Source: an uncultured bacterium (lineage in GTDB: Bacteria; Desulfobacterota; Desulfovibrionia; Desulfovibrionales; Desulfovibrionaceae). Taken from it: a stretch of DNA of 25,188 nucleotides. Position 1 is the first letter of the stretch, and the number at the start of each line of letters is the position of its first letter. Positions 16,206 through 23,241 of the stretch are shown one piece after another. The notes below the pieces were generated by a model that did no database searches, was not told the DNA's origin, and worked only from the letters and a program-made list of their open reading frames with translations. The DNA is taken from NCBI GenBank assembly GCA_905214305.1, contig CAJMLK010000037.1:1-25188 (forward strand), written 5' to 3'. Made by a program: the position numbers and the translations under genes.

Positions 16206-16544
16206 ACGTGGCGTCACGGGCGCTTCTTGCCCCCCCGTGCAGCTGTCCAGTCGGGCAACAGGCCATCTGTCCAGTTAGTCCCCAGTTAGTCCGTGGGGCA
16301 GCCGGGCAGTTGTCCAGCCGTCCAGTTAGTCAGTCGGGCAGGTCTCAGGTGGGCGGTCAGCGGGTTGCTGCCGGTTTTGTGGCAGCGTGCCGGAGGGCAG
16401 GGGGACGACGGGCCGGAAATTTGCCGAAGCAGCCGACAGCCATGTATGCCGGGCATGCTTTTATGCCTGCCCCTGCATTTTCAGGCCCGCACCGTGAGAA
16501 AGCACGTTTGAAGCCTGCGTCCAGCGCGCAAGCCCGGAGGAAGC
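16206..16544. other. Gap with short degenerate repeats upstream of the kinase cluster
   Basis: No credible gene. CCAGTTAGTC occurs three times (16271-16280, 16282-16291, 16322-16331), and CAGTCGGGCA twice (16249-16258, 16331-16340). The region probably also holds the promoter of the signalling cluster, but no clear -35/-10 pair was identified. Confidence 0.45.
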
Positions 16545-18305
16545 ATGTTCGCCGCCATAAAAAACGCCTTTGCCCATCTGCTGGAAGTGCCCGAGGCCGT
16601 GTCACCGGCCCGGTATCGCTCTCTGCGGCGGCTCATGACCATACTTATGGTGGCCGTGTCGGTTACGCCACTGCTTCTGCTGTCGGGTATCAGCCACATG
16701 CAGTATACGCGCACACTTGAGCGGGAGATGGAAAGTCCCCTCTACGCGCTGGCCCGCAAGTCACAGGCGGCGCTTGAACTGTATCTTGGCGAAAGAGAGT
16801 CCACGGTAAGCTTTATCGCCCATGCCTATTCCTATAAAGACCTGGCCGACGAACGTACGCTGAACCGCGTTTTTTTGTCGCTGCGCAGCGAGTTTCAGGG
16901 TTTTGTGGACATGGGGCTGGTCAATGCCGAGGGCCTGCAGATTTCCTATGTGGGGCCGTACAAGCTCAGGGGCGCGGACTATGCGGGCAAGCCCTGGCTG
17001 CGCGAGACGGAAATCAAGAGCCGGTACATGAGCAACGTGTTTCTTGGCTATCGCGGCTACCCCCATATGGTCATAGCCGTTCACAGGATGGAGGAAAGCG
17101 GACTTTCGTGGACGTTGCGCGTGGCCGTGGACACCCTGCGCCTGCAGCAGGTGCTGTCTTCAGTGGGACCGGAGCAGGAAACCGATGTTTTTCTGGTGGA
17201 CAGGGCAGGGGTTCTGCAAACAGATTCGCACCTGTACGGCAAGGCGCTGGACCCCTGTCCGCTGCCGCTGCCGCCAGCCACGGCTGAAACGCTGGTGCGC
17301 AGCGTTGTGGAGCCTTCGGGCCGCAAGCTCATGGTGGCTTCCTGCGCGCTGGCCGGGACAGATTTTATCCTGCTGGCCGTCAAGCCCGAGGCCGAGGCGT
17401 TTCGTCCCTGGACGGCCCTGCGCACCGAACTGCTGCTCGTCTTGTGCGGCGGCATAGCGCTTATTGTTCTGGTGTCGCACCTGCTCATGAAGCAGCTTGT
17501 CAACAGGCTTCAGGCCAGCGATGAGCGCCGGGTGGCAGTTTTTGCCCAGATGGAACACAACCAGAAGCTTTCGTCCATCGGGCGGCTGGCGGCGGGCGTG
17601 GCCCATGAGGTCAACAATCCTCTGGCCGTCATTTATGAAAAGGCGGGCCTTGCCCGCGACCTGCTGAGCATGGGCAAGGTTTGTGGCGAAAGCAGGGACA
17701 GCGAACGGCTGAACGGTCTGCTTGAAGGCATAGAAAGCACCGTGGAAAGGGCGCGCGGCATCACGCACCGCCTGCTGGGCTTTGCCCGCCGGATGGAGGC
17801 CAACCGCCAGAGCCTGCATATTGAGGAAGTCATTACCGAAACCCTGTCATTTCTTGAGCGCGAGGCCAAAAACAGGGGCGTAACGCTGGAAATGGACCTG
17901 GCCGAGGGCCTGCCCGAGATCGTTTCAGACAGGGGCCAGTTGCAGCAGGTTTTTCTGAACATCGTGGGCAATGCTCTGGATGCCGTGACCGGAAGCGGGC
18001 AGGCGGGCGTTGCCGATGCTCAGGGGCGTTTTGTAAAAGTGCGTTGCGTGCCATCGGGGGCGTGCGCGCTTGAGGTGACCGTGTGCGATAACGGCAAGGG
18101 CATGCCTCAAGAGGTGCTGCGCCACATTTTCGAGCCGTTTTATTCCACCAAGAAAAACAAGGGAACAGGGCTTGGCATGTTTATCACCTACGGCATCGTG
18201 CGCAGGCTTGGCGGCGATATCCGTGTGGAAAGCGAAGAGGGGCGCGGCAGTGTCGTGCGCATCATCCTGCCCCTGATCCCGCCTGACGGCTCTGCGGAGG
18301 TATAG
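16545..18305 (+). CDS. Membrane sensor histidine kinase with extracytoplasmic Cache-like domain
   Basis: This 586-aa kinase has transmembrane segment 1 at about 29-50, a periplasmic sensor of about 240 residues resembling a dCache domain (LVNAEGLQISYVGPYKLRGADYAGKPWL at 126-152 is typical), and transmembrane segment 2 at about 294-315. The cytoplasmic kinase core follows. The phospho-acceptor is H354 in GVAHEVNNPLAV. The ATPase domain shows the N box (NIVGNALDAV), DNGKGM, the F box (HIFEPFYSTK) and GTGLGM. It should autophosphorylate. GGAGGAAG precedes the ATG. The next gene, a lone receiver, starts two bases after the stop and is the obvious first partner. The ligand is unknown. Confidence 0.93.
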   Translation: MFAAIKNAFAHLLEVPEAVSPARYRSLRRLMTILMVAVSVTPLLLLSGISHMQYTRTLEREMESPLYALARKSQAALELYLGERESTVSFIAHAYSYKDLADERTLNRVFLSLRSEFQGFVDMGLVNAEGLQISYVGPYKLRGADYAGKPWLRETEIKSRYMSNVFLGYRGYPHMVIAVHRMEESGLSWTLRVAVDTLRLQQVLSSVGPEQETDVFLVDRAGVLQTDSHLYGKALDPCPLPLPPATAETLVRSVVEPSGRKLMVASCALAGTDFILLAVKPEAEAFRPWTALRTELLLVLCGGIALIVLVSHLLMKQLVNRLQASDERRVAVFAQMEHNQKLSSIGRLAAGVAHEVNNPLAVIYEKAGLARDLLSMGKVCGESRDSERLNGLLEGIESTVERARGITHRLLGFARRMEANRQSLHIEEVITETLSFLEREAKNRGVTLEMDLAEGLPEIVSDRGQLQQVFLNIVGNALDAVTGSGQAGVADAQGRFVKVRCVPSGACALEVTVCDNGKGMPQEVLRHIFEPFYSTKKNKGTGLGMFITYGIVRRLGGDIRVESEEGRGSVVRIILPLIPPDGSAEV

Positions 18306-18307
18306 CA

Positions 18308-18706
18308 ATGGCTTTGCGCATACTGCTGGCTGATGACGAAAGGGACTTTGTGGAAACTCTGGCCGAAAGGCTCGAGTTGCGCGGGTACAGCGTGCGTGTG
18401 GTCTATGACGGTCTGGCGGCCCTGCGGGCCGCTGTAGAGGAAATGCCCGACGTGGTGGTGCTCGACCTTCTCATGCCCGGCCTGCCCGGCGACGAGGTGC
18501 TGCGCCGCCTCAAGAATGTACAGCCCGCTCTGCCCGTGCTGCTGCTCACCGGCCATGCGGCCGTGGACGAAACGGGGGTTTCGCCCGTCAGTCAGGCCTA
18601 CGCCTGCCTGACAAAGCCGCTCAGCTTCAATACTTTTCTTGAAACGCTGGAATCTGCCTGCCGCGATGGGCGCGAAGCAGCCTCCGGCGGGGGAGACGTG
18701 TCATGA
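18308..18706 (+). CDS. Stand-alone receiver-domain response regulator (first)
   Basis: This 132-aa protein consists only of a receiver domain. Acidic pocket D9/D10, phospho-acceptor D53 in VVVLDLLMPG, T in LLLTGHA and the conserved Lys in CLTKPLS are all present, so it can be phosphorylated. There is no output domain. GGAGG lies seven bases before the ATG, inside the end of the upstream kinase gene. The stop overlaps the start of the next gene as ATGA. The N-terminal third (DDERDFVETLAERLELRG) is very like the second receiver at 19420 (DDERQFVDTLAERLAMRG), suggesting duplication. It probably acts as a shuttle, by analogy with DivK- or CheY-like proteins. Confidence 0.93.
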   Translation: MALRILLADDERDFVETLAERLELRGYSVRVVYDGLAALRAAVEEMPDVVVLDLLMPGLPGDEVLRRLKNVQPALPVLLLTGHAAVDETGVSPVSQAYACLTKPLSFNTFLETLESACRDGREAASGGGDVS

Positions 18707-19380
18707 ACGTCAGTCAGTGTACGGCCCGCCTGCTGGCCTCGGCAGTGCATGATATGCGCAATGTGCTGGCCGTGATCCGTGAATCCGCGGGGCTTGCGCA
18801 GGATCTGGCCGCCCTTGCATCTTCCGCGAAAAGCGGCGGCGGGCCTGCGGCGGGGCCGCAGCGTCTTGAGGCCGCGCTGGCCGAGGTGCAGCGTTCTGTG
18901 GGGCAGGGTGCTGCTCTGGCGGAGGCTATGGATTATCTGGCCCAGTCGGGCGGTGCTGAAAGCGGTGAGCATGCCGGGCCGTGCGATCTGGTCAGGGTGT
19001 GCCGCAGTTTTTGCCTGCTGGCGGCGCGTCAGGCCCGCGCGGCCCAGATACGCCTTGCAAGCGTCGAGAGCGCCGAGCCGGTCTGGGCGTCAGTGCCGCC
19101 GATGGATGTGCTGCGCGCCCTGCTTGAAATTTTTGATCTCTGCGCTTCGGTGGGCGGCCAGATACATCTGCGCCTCACTGCCGGACGGCGCGGGAAAGAA
19201 GAAGGCATTGTGGTGGAAGTGTCGGAAGGGAGCAACAGGGAACTGGCTCTGGCGGCCATGACGGGCAGCCCCATGCTCAGCGGCATGCGCCCCGGCTGGC
19301 GGGCCGCGCTTATGCCCTGGCGCGAAGCGGAACCGCGCTTTTTCCTTTCACTTTCCGCCTGCGATTCAGATGCGGTATAA
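18703..19380 (+). CDS. Degenerate histidine kinase: DHp helix pair with eroded ATPase domain
   Basis: This 225-aa soluble protein starts with a kinase-like dimerisation/phospho-acceptor region. The H-box helix contains H16 in SAVHDMRNVLAVIRESAG, and a second helix spans about 53-80. It matches the upstream kinase (HEVNNPLAVIYEKAG) closely. The remainder (about 93-222) occupies the place of the ATPase domain, but I find no N-box asparagine (LLEIFDLCASVGG instead), no DxGxG and no GxGxG. It probably cannot bind ATP in the usual way. The D17...N20 pair after the histidine keeps the layout linked to phosphatase activity. Size and architecture resemble ChpT/Spo0B-type phosphotransferases. The start overlaps the preceding stop (ATGA), with GGGGGAG upstream. 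Confidence 0.8.
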   Translation: MNVSQCTARLLASAVHDMRNVLAVIRESAGLAQDLAALASSAKSGGGPAAGPQRLEAALAEVQRSVGQGAALAEAMDYLAQSGGAESGEHAGPCDLVRVCRSFCLLAARQARAAQIRLASVESAEPVWASVPPMDVLRALLEIFDLCASVGGQIHLRLTAGRRGKEEGIVVEVSEGSNRELALAAMTGSPMLSGMRPGWRAALMPWREAEPRFFLSLSACDSDAV

Positions 19381-19419
19381 CCGGCTCCGGCCGCAGGCCG
19401 GACATGCAAGGAGTTTTTC

Positions 19420-19893
19420 ATGACCAAGGAAGATATCAAAATTCTGCTGGTGGATGACGAAAGGCAGTTTGTGGACACCCTGGCCGAGCGTCTGGCCATG
19501 CGCGGTTTTGCCGCGCGTGTGGCCTATGACGGCCCCGAGGCCCTCAAAGCTGTGGAACAGCCCACGGACGTTATCGTGCTTGACCTGCGCATGCCGGGCA
19601 TGGACGGCTTTGAAGTGTTGCGTAACGTAAAGAAGAGCAATCCTCTGGTGCAGGTCATCATTCTTACCGGGCACGGGGGGGATGCCGAGGAGCAGACCGC
19701 CTATCGCATGGGTGCGTACAATTTTCTGCGCAAGCCTATGGATATTGATGAACTGCTCGGCAGCATCCGCATGGCCTATCGTGACAAGCTGGAAAACGCC
19801 ATGGTGGCCGTATCTCTGGCGGAAGGCGGCGACTTTGAGTCTGCGCGCGACGTGATGAAAGAAAAGGATGTTTTGCAGGGGCACGAAAAATAG
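19420..19893 (+). CDS. Stand-alone receiver-domain response regulator (second)
   Basis: This 157-aa protein has a receiver with D12/D13, phospho-acceptor D55 in VIVLDLRMPGMDG, T in IILTGHGG, and K in NFLRKPMD. A helical tail of about 30 residues follows (ENAMVAVSLAEGGDFESARDVMKEK); its function is unknown and it is not a recognised output domain. AAGGAG lies six bases before the ATG. It starts 39 bases after the degenerate kinase. The TAG stop is the first three bases of repeat copy C. It is a paralogue of the receiver at 18308 and more distantly of the receiver in the hybrid kinase at 20058. Confidence 0.93.
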   Translation: MTKEDIKILLVDDERQFVDTLAERLAMRGFAARVAYDGPEALKAVEQPTDVIVLDLRMPGMDGFEVLRNVKKSNPLVQVIILTGHGGDAEEQTAYRMGAYNFLRKPMDIDELLGSIRMAYRDKLENAMVAVSLAEGGDFESARDVMKEKDVLQGHEK

Positions 19894-20016
19894 AGCAGCT
19901 TGCCAATAAAATGAGCTGACTGCTCTGCAGGGATTTTCAGGAACATCCTTGCCACGAAATGTGAGCAGGCAGGCTTTTGCCTGCCATGCGCGAGTATTTC
20001 AGGTGGTAAATGCTCC
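19891..20016 (-). repeat. Interspersed hairpin-rich repeat, copy C
   Basis: Reverse orientation relative to copy A. It has a perfect GGCAGGC/GCCTGCC hairpin at 19968-19985, the shared CATTTCGTGGCAAGGAT core and GAGCAG/CTGCTC outer arms near 19893-19926. It fills the 164-base gap between the second receiver and the hybrid kinase, starting at the receiver stop codon and ending 41 bases before the hybrid kinase GTG. It could uncouple expression of the last gene from the rest of the cluster. Confidence 0.85.
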
Positions 20017-20057
20017 GGACACCATCCAGCGGGCTGCAATGCAGAAAGGGGAACGCC

Positions 20058-21386
20058 GTGCGCGTGCTTGTTGTGGATGACGAGTCTGCCTTTGCCGGGT
20101 CACTGGCCCAGCGCCTGAGCCTGCGCGGCATGGATGCGCGCATTGCCGGCGACGCGCGCGAGGCTTTGTCTGTCCTGCAGATCTGGCCCGCGGAGCTGGT
20201 GTTTCTTGATGTGGGCCTGCCGGGCATGGACGGCGTTGCCCTGCTCAAGCTCTTGCGCGAGCGGCATGCACAGACGGATGTGGTCATGCTTTCCGGCACT
20301 GCGGATATGGGCAAGGCTGTGCAGGCCATGCGCCGTGGGGCAATGAACTGGCTTTCCAAGCCTGTGAATATTGAACAGGTTCTTGAAGAATGCCGCAAGG
20401 CGCAGGAGCGGGCGGCAGCCCGGCAGGAGGCCGCACGCCTTGCCGAAGCCGCACGCTGGCGCAGCCTGGGACGGGTTGCCGAAGGGGTGGCCCATGAGGT
20501 GAACAATCCCCTTAACATCATGATGCAGGCCGCCGGGCTTATCCGTGACTGTCTGGATGAACCGGAAGCACAGGCCCTGACGGATGTGGACGAAATGCGC
20601 GCGGCCGTCAACACCATCCGGGCCCAGAGCCTGCGCGTACGGGAAATAACGCGCAAGCTGCTCATGGTGGGGCATGGGCTGGACGCGCGCACCGGGCCGC
20701 TGGATGTGGCGGTGATTGTGGAAGAAAGTCTGGATCTGCTGCGTCACAGGATTGAGGCGACAGGTCTGCGCTGTCAGGTGGACCTGTCCGGCGTGCATGA
20801 GTTTTCGGGTTCAGATGCTGTTGCGCAGCAAGCCGGCGCTGAAAAAGCGGTGGAGGCAACGGCTGAAGATGCGGACACCGGTGTGCCGTGCCCGTGGGGG
20901 TCAGCCCCTGAGTTACGGCAGATATTTTTGCATCTGCTTGAAAATGCTCTGGATGTCATGCCGCAGGGGGGATTGGTGCAGGTGTCGGCCCGGCTGCGGC
21001 GTGACGGACAGGGAAGAAAATGGTACGATCTGCTTGTGACTGACAGCGGCCCCGGCATTGCACCGGAGATTCTGCCCCATATTTTTGAGCCTTTTTTCAG
21101 TTCGCGTGCCCTTCAAGGCGGATGCGGCGGTCATGACCAATACCATGACAGCCCCAACAGCGGCAGTGCCATGCGCCCCGGAACTGCCGTACACTCCCAC
21201 ATGGGCCGCTATGCGGGCCTCGGCCTTGCCGTTGCCCGTTCGCTGGCGCACGCGCGTGGCGGCGAACTCTCCGCCGCCAACAGCCAGCAAGGCGGGGCAG
21301 TATTCTGCCTGAGCCTTCCCCTGGCACAAGCGCCCGCGGCCTCCGGTCAGGCTGCGGGTGACCGCTCTCCGGGCGGCGGCCTTTAG
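20058..21386 (+). CDS. Soluble receiver-histidine kinase hybrid
   Basis: This 442-aa cytoplasmic protein has an N-terminal receiver (D7/D8, D51 in LVFLDVGLPGMDG, K101 in WLSKPVN), a short helical linker, and a kinase core with H146 in GVAHEVNNPLNIMMQ. The ATPase domain has the N box (HLLENALDVM), DSGPGI, the F box (HIFEPFFSS) and YAGLGLAVAR. About 30 extra residues rich in Gly, His and Ser separate the F box from the GLGL motif, enlarging the ATP lid. Another low-complexity insert (about 260-290) precedes the N box. GTG at 20058 has AAAGGGGA at good spacing. An in-frame ATG at 20010 lies inside the repeat and lacks a ribosome binding site. No membrane segment was seen. Confidence 0.9.
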   Translation: MRVLVVDDESAFAGSLAQRLSLRGMDARIAGDAREALSVLQIWPAELVFLDVGLPGMDGVALLKLLRERHAQTDVVMLSGTADMGKAVQAMRRGAMNWLSKPVNIEQVLEECRKAQERAAARQEAARLAEAARWRSLGRVAEGVAHEVNNPLNIMMQAAGLIRDCLDEPEAQALTDVDEMRAAVNTIRAQSLRVREITRKLLMVGHGLDARTGPLDVAVIVEESLDLLRHRIEATGLRCQVDLSGVHEFSGSDAVAQQAGAEKAVEATAEDADTGVPCPWGSAPELRQIFLHLLENALDVMPQGGLVQVSARLRRDGQGRKWYDLLVTDSGPGIAPEILPHIFEPFFSSRALQGGCGGHDQYHDSPNSGSAMRPGTAVHSHMGRYAGLGLAVARSLAHARGGELSAANSQQGGAVFCLSLPLAQAPAASGQAAGDRSPGGGL

Positions 21387-21392
21387 GCCGCC
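21375..21392 (+). terminator. Hairpin over the hybrid kinase stop codon
   Basis: GGCGGCC (21375-21381) pairs perfectly with GGCCGCC (21386-21392); the loop TTTA carries the first bases of the TAG stop. No T-run follows, so it is at best a Rho-assisted or stabilising 3' end. It faces the convergent gene ending at 21555. Confidence 0.4.
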
Positions 21393-21554
21393 CCCGGATG
21401 CAGTGGCAACGGGGCGACTGCTCACACAGCTGTCGGAACAGAACAGCGCAGAACAAAACAGCGCAGTGCAGTGCAGCAGACTGCTCTGGCTGATGGCGCA
21501 GACAAAGACCATGAGCGTGCTTCAGGCGCGCATGGTGTCAAAAAAATCTTCCGT

Positions 21555-22112
21555 CTATTCGGGGTTTTCCCCCAGCGCGTTCATCCATTGCGCCATGCGC
21601 GCGGTTTGCTCCAGATACCACAGGGAAGCCATGAGCGGCGACAGTGTGCCCCCGTCAGGATCATACATGGTCGCAGAGCCGCTTTTGCGCATGACGTCCC
21701 ATGCCGCGAGGGTTTCGCGCAGTGATTTGCTTCTTTCTTCACCAAGCACAGGGGGCAGGGCGATCTGCCGTACGGCGACAATCTTTTCGAGCCGTTCCAG
21801 TTCCGCACTGATGCAATCCTGCATGTCAGTGGTCACGCCAGCGGCACTGTCCATGCACGTCTGGTAGCCCTGACTGAAAAGGGCGTCGACTGAGGGCGAG
21901 GTTTCATCGTCCTGATCTTTTTCCTGGCTATCGGTGCGGCCTGTCTGATCATGGCTGCCGCTGGTCTGGCCGCTGGTTTGGCCGCTGGCCGGAATAGACT
22001 GTTTTTCTGCGGGTTTTTCCGCGCTGAAAACGCTGGAAGAAAAAAACAGCAGAGTCAGAATGGCCATGATGGGCAGCATGACGCCAAAAAGATTCAAACG
22101 ACCTTGCAACAT
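21555..22112 (-). CDS. Secreted LprI-like (DUF1311-type) protein
   Basis: This 185-aa protein has a signal peptide (LFGVMLPIMAILTLLFFSSS, cleavage likely near VFSA-EK), a polar linker with the repeat SGQTSGQTSG, and a C-terminal domain. That domain contains YQTCMDSAAGVTTDMQDC, a spacing typical of the LprI/DUF1311 family, which includes lysozyme inhibitors. The two cysteines of the signature are present. The later part of the usual LprI pattern is less clear, so the function is uncertain. ATG at 22112 is chosen because AAGGAG lies six bases upstream; the frame is open to 22139. It probably acts in the periplasm. It is convergent with the hybrid kinase gene. Confidence 0.75.
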   Translation of the reverse strand: MLQGRLNLFGVMLPIMAILTLLFFSSSVFSAEKPAEKQSIPASGQTSGQTSGSHDQTGRTDSQEKDQDDETSPSVDALFSQGYQTCMDSAAGVTTDMQDCISAELERLEKIVAVRQIALPPVLGEERSKSLRETLAAWDVMRKSGSATMYDPDGGTLSPLMASLWYLEQTARMAQWMNALGENPE

Positions 22113-22148
22113 CCCGTACTCCTTACTGGAAAAGACCATATTGCGCGC

Positions 22149-22177
22149 AGTGTACGCGCAGCCCCAGGGAGGCGCAA
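22149..22177 (-). promoter_or_regulatory. Candidate promoter of the LprI-like gene
   Basis: On the minus strand TTGCGC, a 17-base spacer and TACACT lie about 37 bases before the ATG at 22112. Matches to the sigma-70 consensus are partial at both boxes. Confidence 0.35.
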
Positions 22178-22282
22178 TAGGTCGAGGCGCGCCTGCGGCG
22201 GCATTTTCGTCATCTGGAGCATTTTATTTTTGCGCAGGCGAATCGCAGCATTTGCCCGATGCCACTGCGCCAGCCATGTTCC

Positions 22283-22972
22283 CTACCGGTATTCACGCCC
22301 GGACCACAGCACACGGCCGATAACCCTGAACTGGTCGGCAAGATCGCCGCGCAGGTCCAGACTTACGGGTGGATAGGCCGGATTGACGCTGTGGAGGATG
22401 ATCTTGCCGGGAACCTTGTCAATACGCTTTATATAGATGGCGTCTTCAAAACCCACGGCATAAAGGCGGCCGGGGCTGATTTCCGTCTGGCCCCTGTCCA
22501 GCAGTACAAGGTCATTATCGAATATTTCAGGAACCATGCTGTCGCCCGACACGCGCATGAGCACCATGCGCCGGGGGTTGCCCTTGCGGCGCAGAAAATC
22601 GCCCCTGAAGGCATAGCTGTCTTCACTGCGTTCACTTACTTCAAGGCTGCCTGTACCTGCAGAAAGTCTGGCTTCAGCCAGAGGAACATGTATGAGGTCT
22701 GCCATGCCGTCGCCGTGCATGGACGGCAGTTCGCCTTCCGCAGCTTCAGGAAGCCGCATGGGCCCGCTGCCGAAAAACAGCCAGTGGGCATTCACCCCGG
22801 TTGTGGCGGCGCATGCCTGTATCCAGGCGGGCGGCACTTCACCGCGCTTGCGCGCGCCGCTGATGGATTGGGGGGTAATGCCCAGGGCACGGGCCAGTTC
22901 CGCATCATTGGAAGCGTTCATGGCCTGCATAAGGCGCTGCAGGGTTTTCGTAAAGTCTGTTTCTTCCGACAT
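22283..22972 (-). CDS. S24/LexA-like HTH repressor (CI-type)
   Basis: This 229-aa regulator has an N-terminal helix-turn-helix (about 8-66, DAELARALGITPQSISGARKRGEVPPAWI) of the phage CI type and a C-terminal S24 peptidase-like domain. The catalytic serine is S145 in VSGDSMVPEI and the lysine is K182 in AIYIKRI. A possible self-cleavage bond is A105-G106 in RLSAGTGS. Such proteins are inactivated by RecA-stimulated self-cleavage or act as ordinary regulators. GAGG lies eight bases before the ATG. No integrase or other phage gene is nearby, so it is either a domesticated prophage repressor or a chromosomal regulator. The AT-rich upstream region has repeated CGTAT/ATACG motifs. Confidence 0.92.
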   Translation of the reverse strand: MSEETDFTKTLQRLMQAMNASNDAELARALGITPQSISGARKRGEVPPAWIQACAATTGVNAHWLFFGSGPMRLPEAAEGELPSMHGDGMADLIHVPLAEARLSAGTGSLEVSERSEDSYAFRGDFLRRKGNPRRMVLMRVSGDSMVPEIFDNDLVLLDRGQTEISPGRLYAVGFEDAIYIKRIDKVPGKIILHSVNPAYPPVSLDLRGDLADQFRVIGRVLWSGREYR

Positions 22973-23110
22973 GGAGTACCTCGTTGGTCGGCATGGCTTC
23001 CCGTGCGGGAGTGCCGTGCGGCGGCCCCGGCCCCTTCCGCTGATGCGGGAGCCGGTTTCTGTTTGAAATGCCGTCGGGCTGCCGGGGCGGCAGGCCTGTC
23101 AGCGACAATG

Positions 23111-23241
23111 CGTATGAACAACGTATCAGTCTTGAATGTTGAGGGCAATGTTTTTATAAATTTTTAGTTTATATGCCGTTTTTTAACAATCCTGTACGGA
23201 TACGTCTGCCTGCCAAGATACGGCCAAAGCGTATTTATACG
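23111..23241. promoter_or_regulatory. Cluster of CGTAT/ATACG motifs, possible repressor operators
   Basis: Six copies of the pentamer in either orientation occur here: CGTAT at 23111 and 23122 (11 bases apart, one helical turn) and at 23230, and ATACG at 23200, 23218 and 23237. The last pair forms a perfect 12-base palindrome, CGTATTTATACG (23230-23241), overlapping the stop of the FUSC-type gene. They flank the candidate promoter of the S24 repressor. Autoregulation is an inference. Confidence 0.4.
23161..23189 (-). promoter_or_regulatory. Candidate promoter of the S24 repressor gene
   Basis: On the minus strand TTGTTA, a 17-base spacer and TAAAAA lie in AT-rich DNA about 190 bases before the repressor ATG. 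Other AT-rich hexamers nearby could serve as well. Confidence 0.35.
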
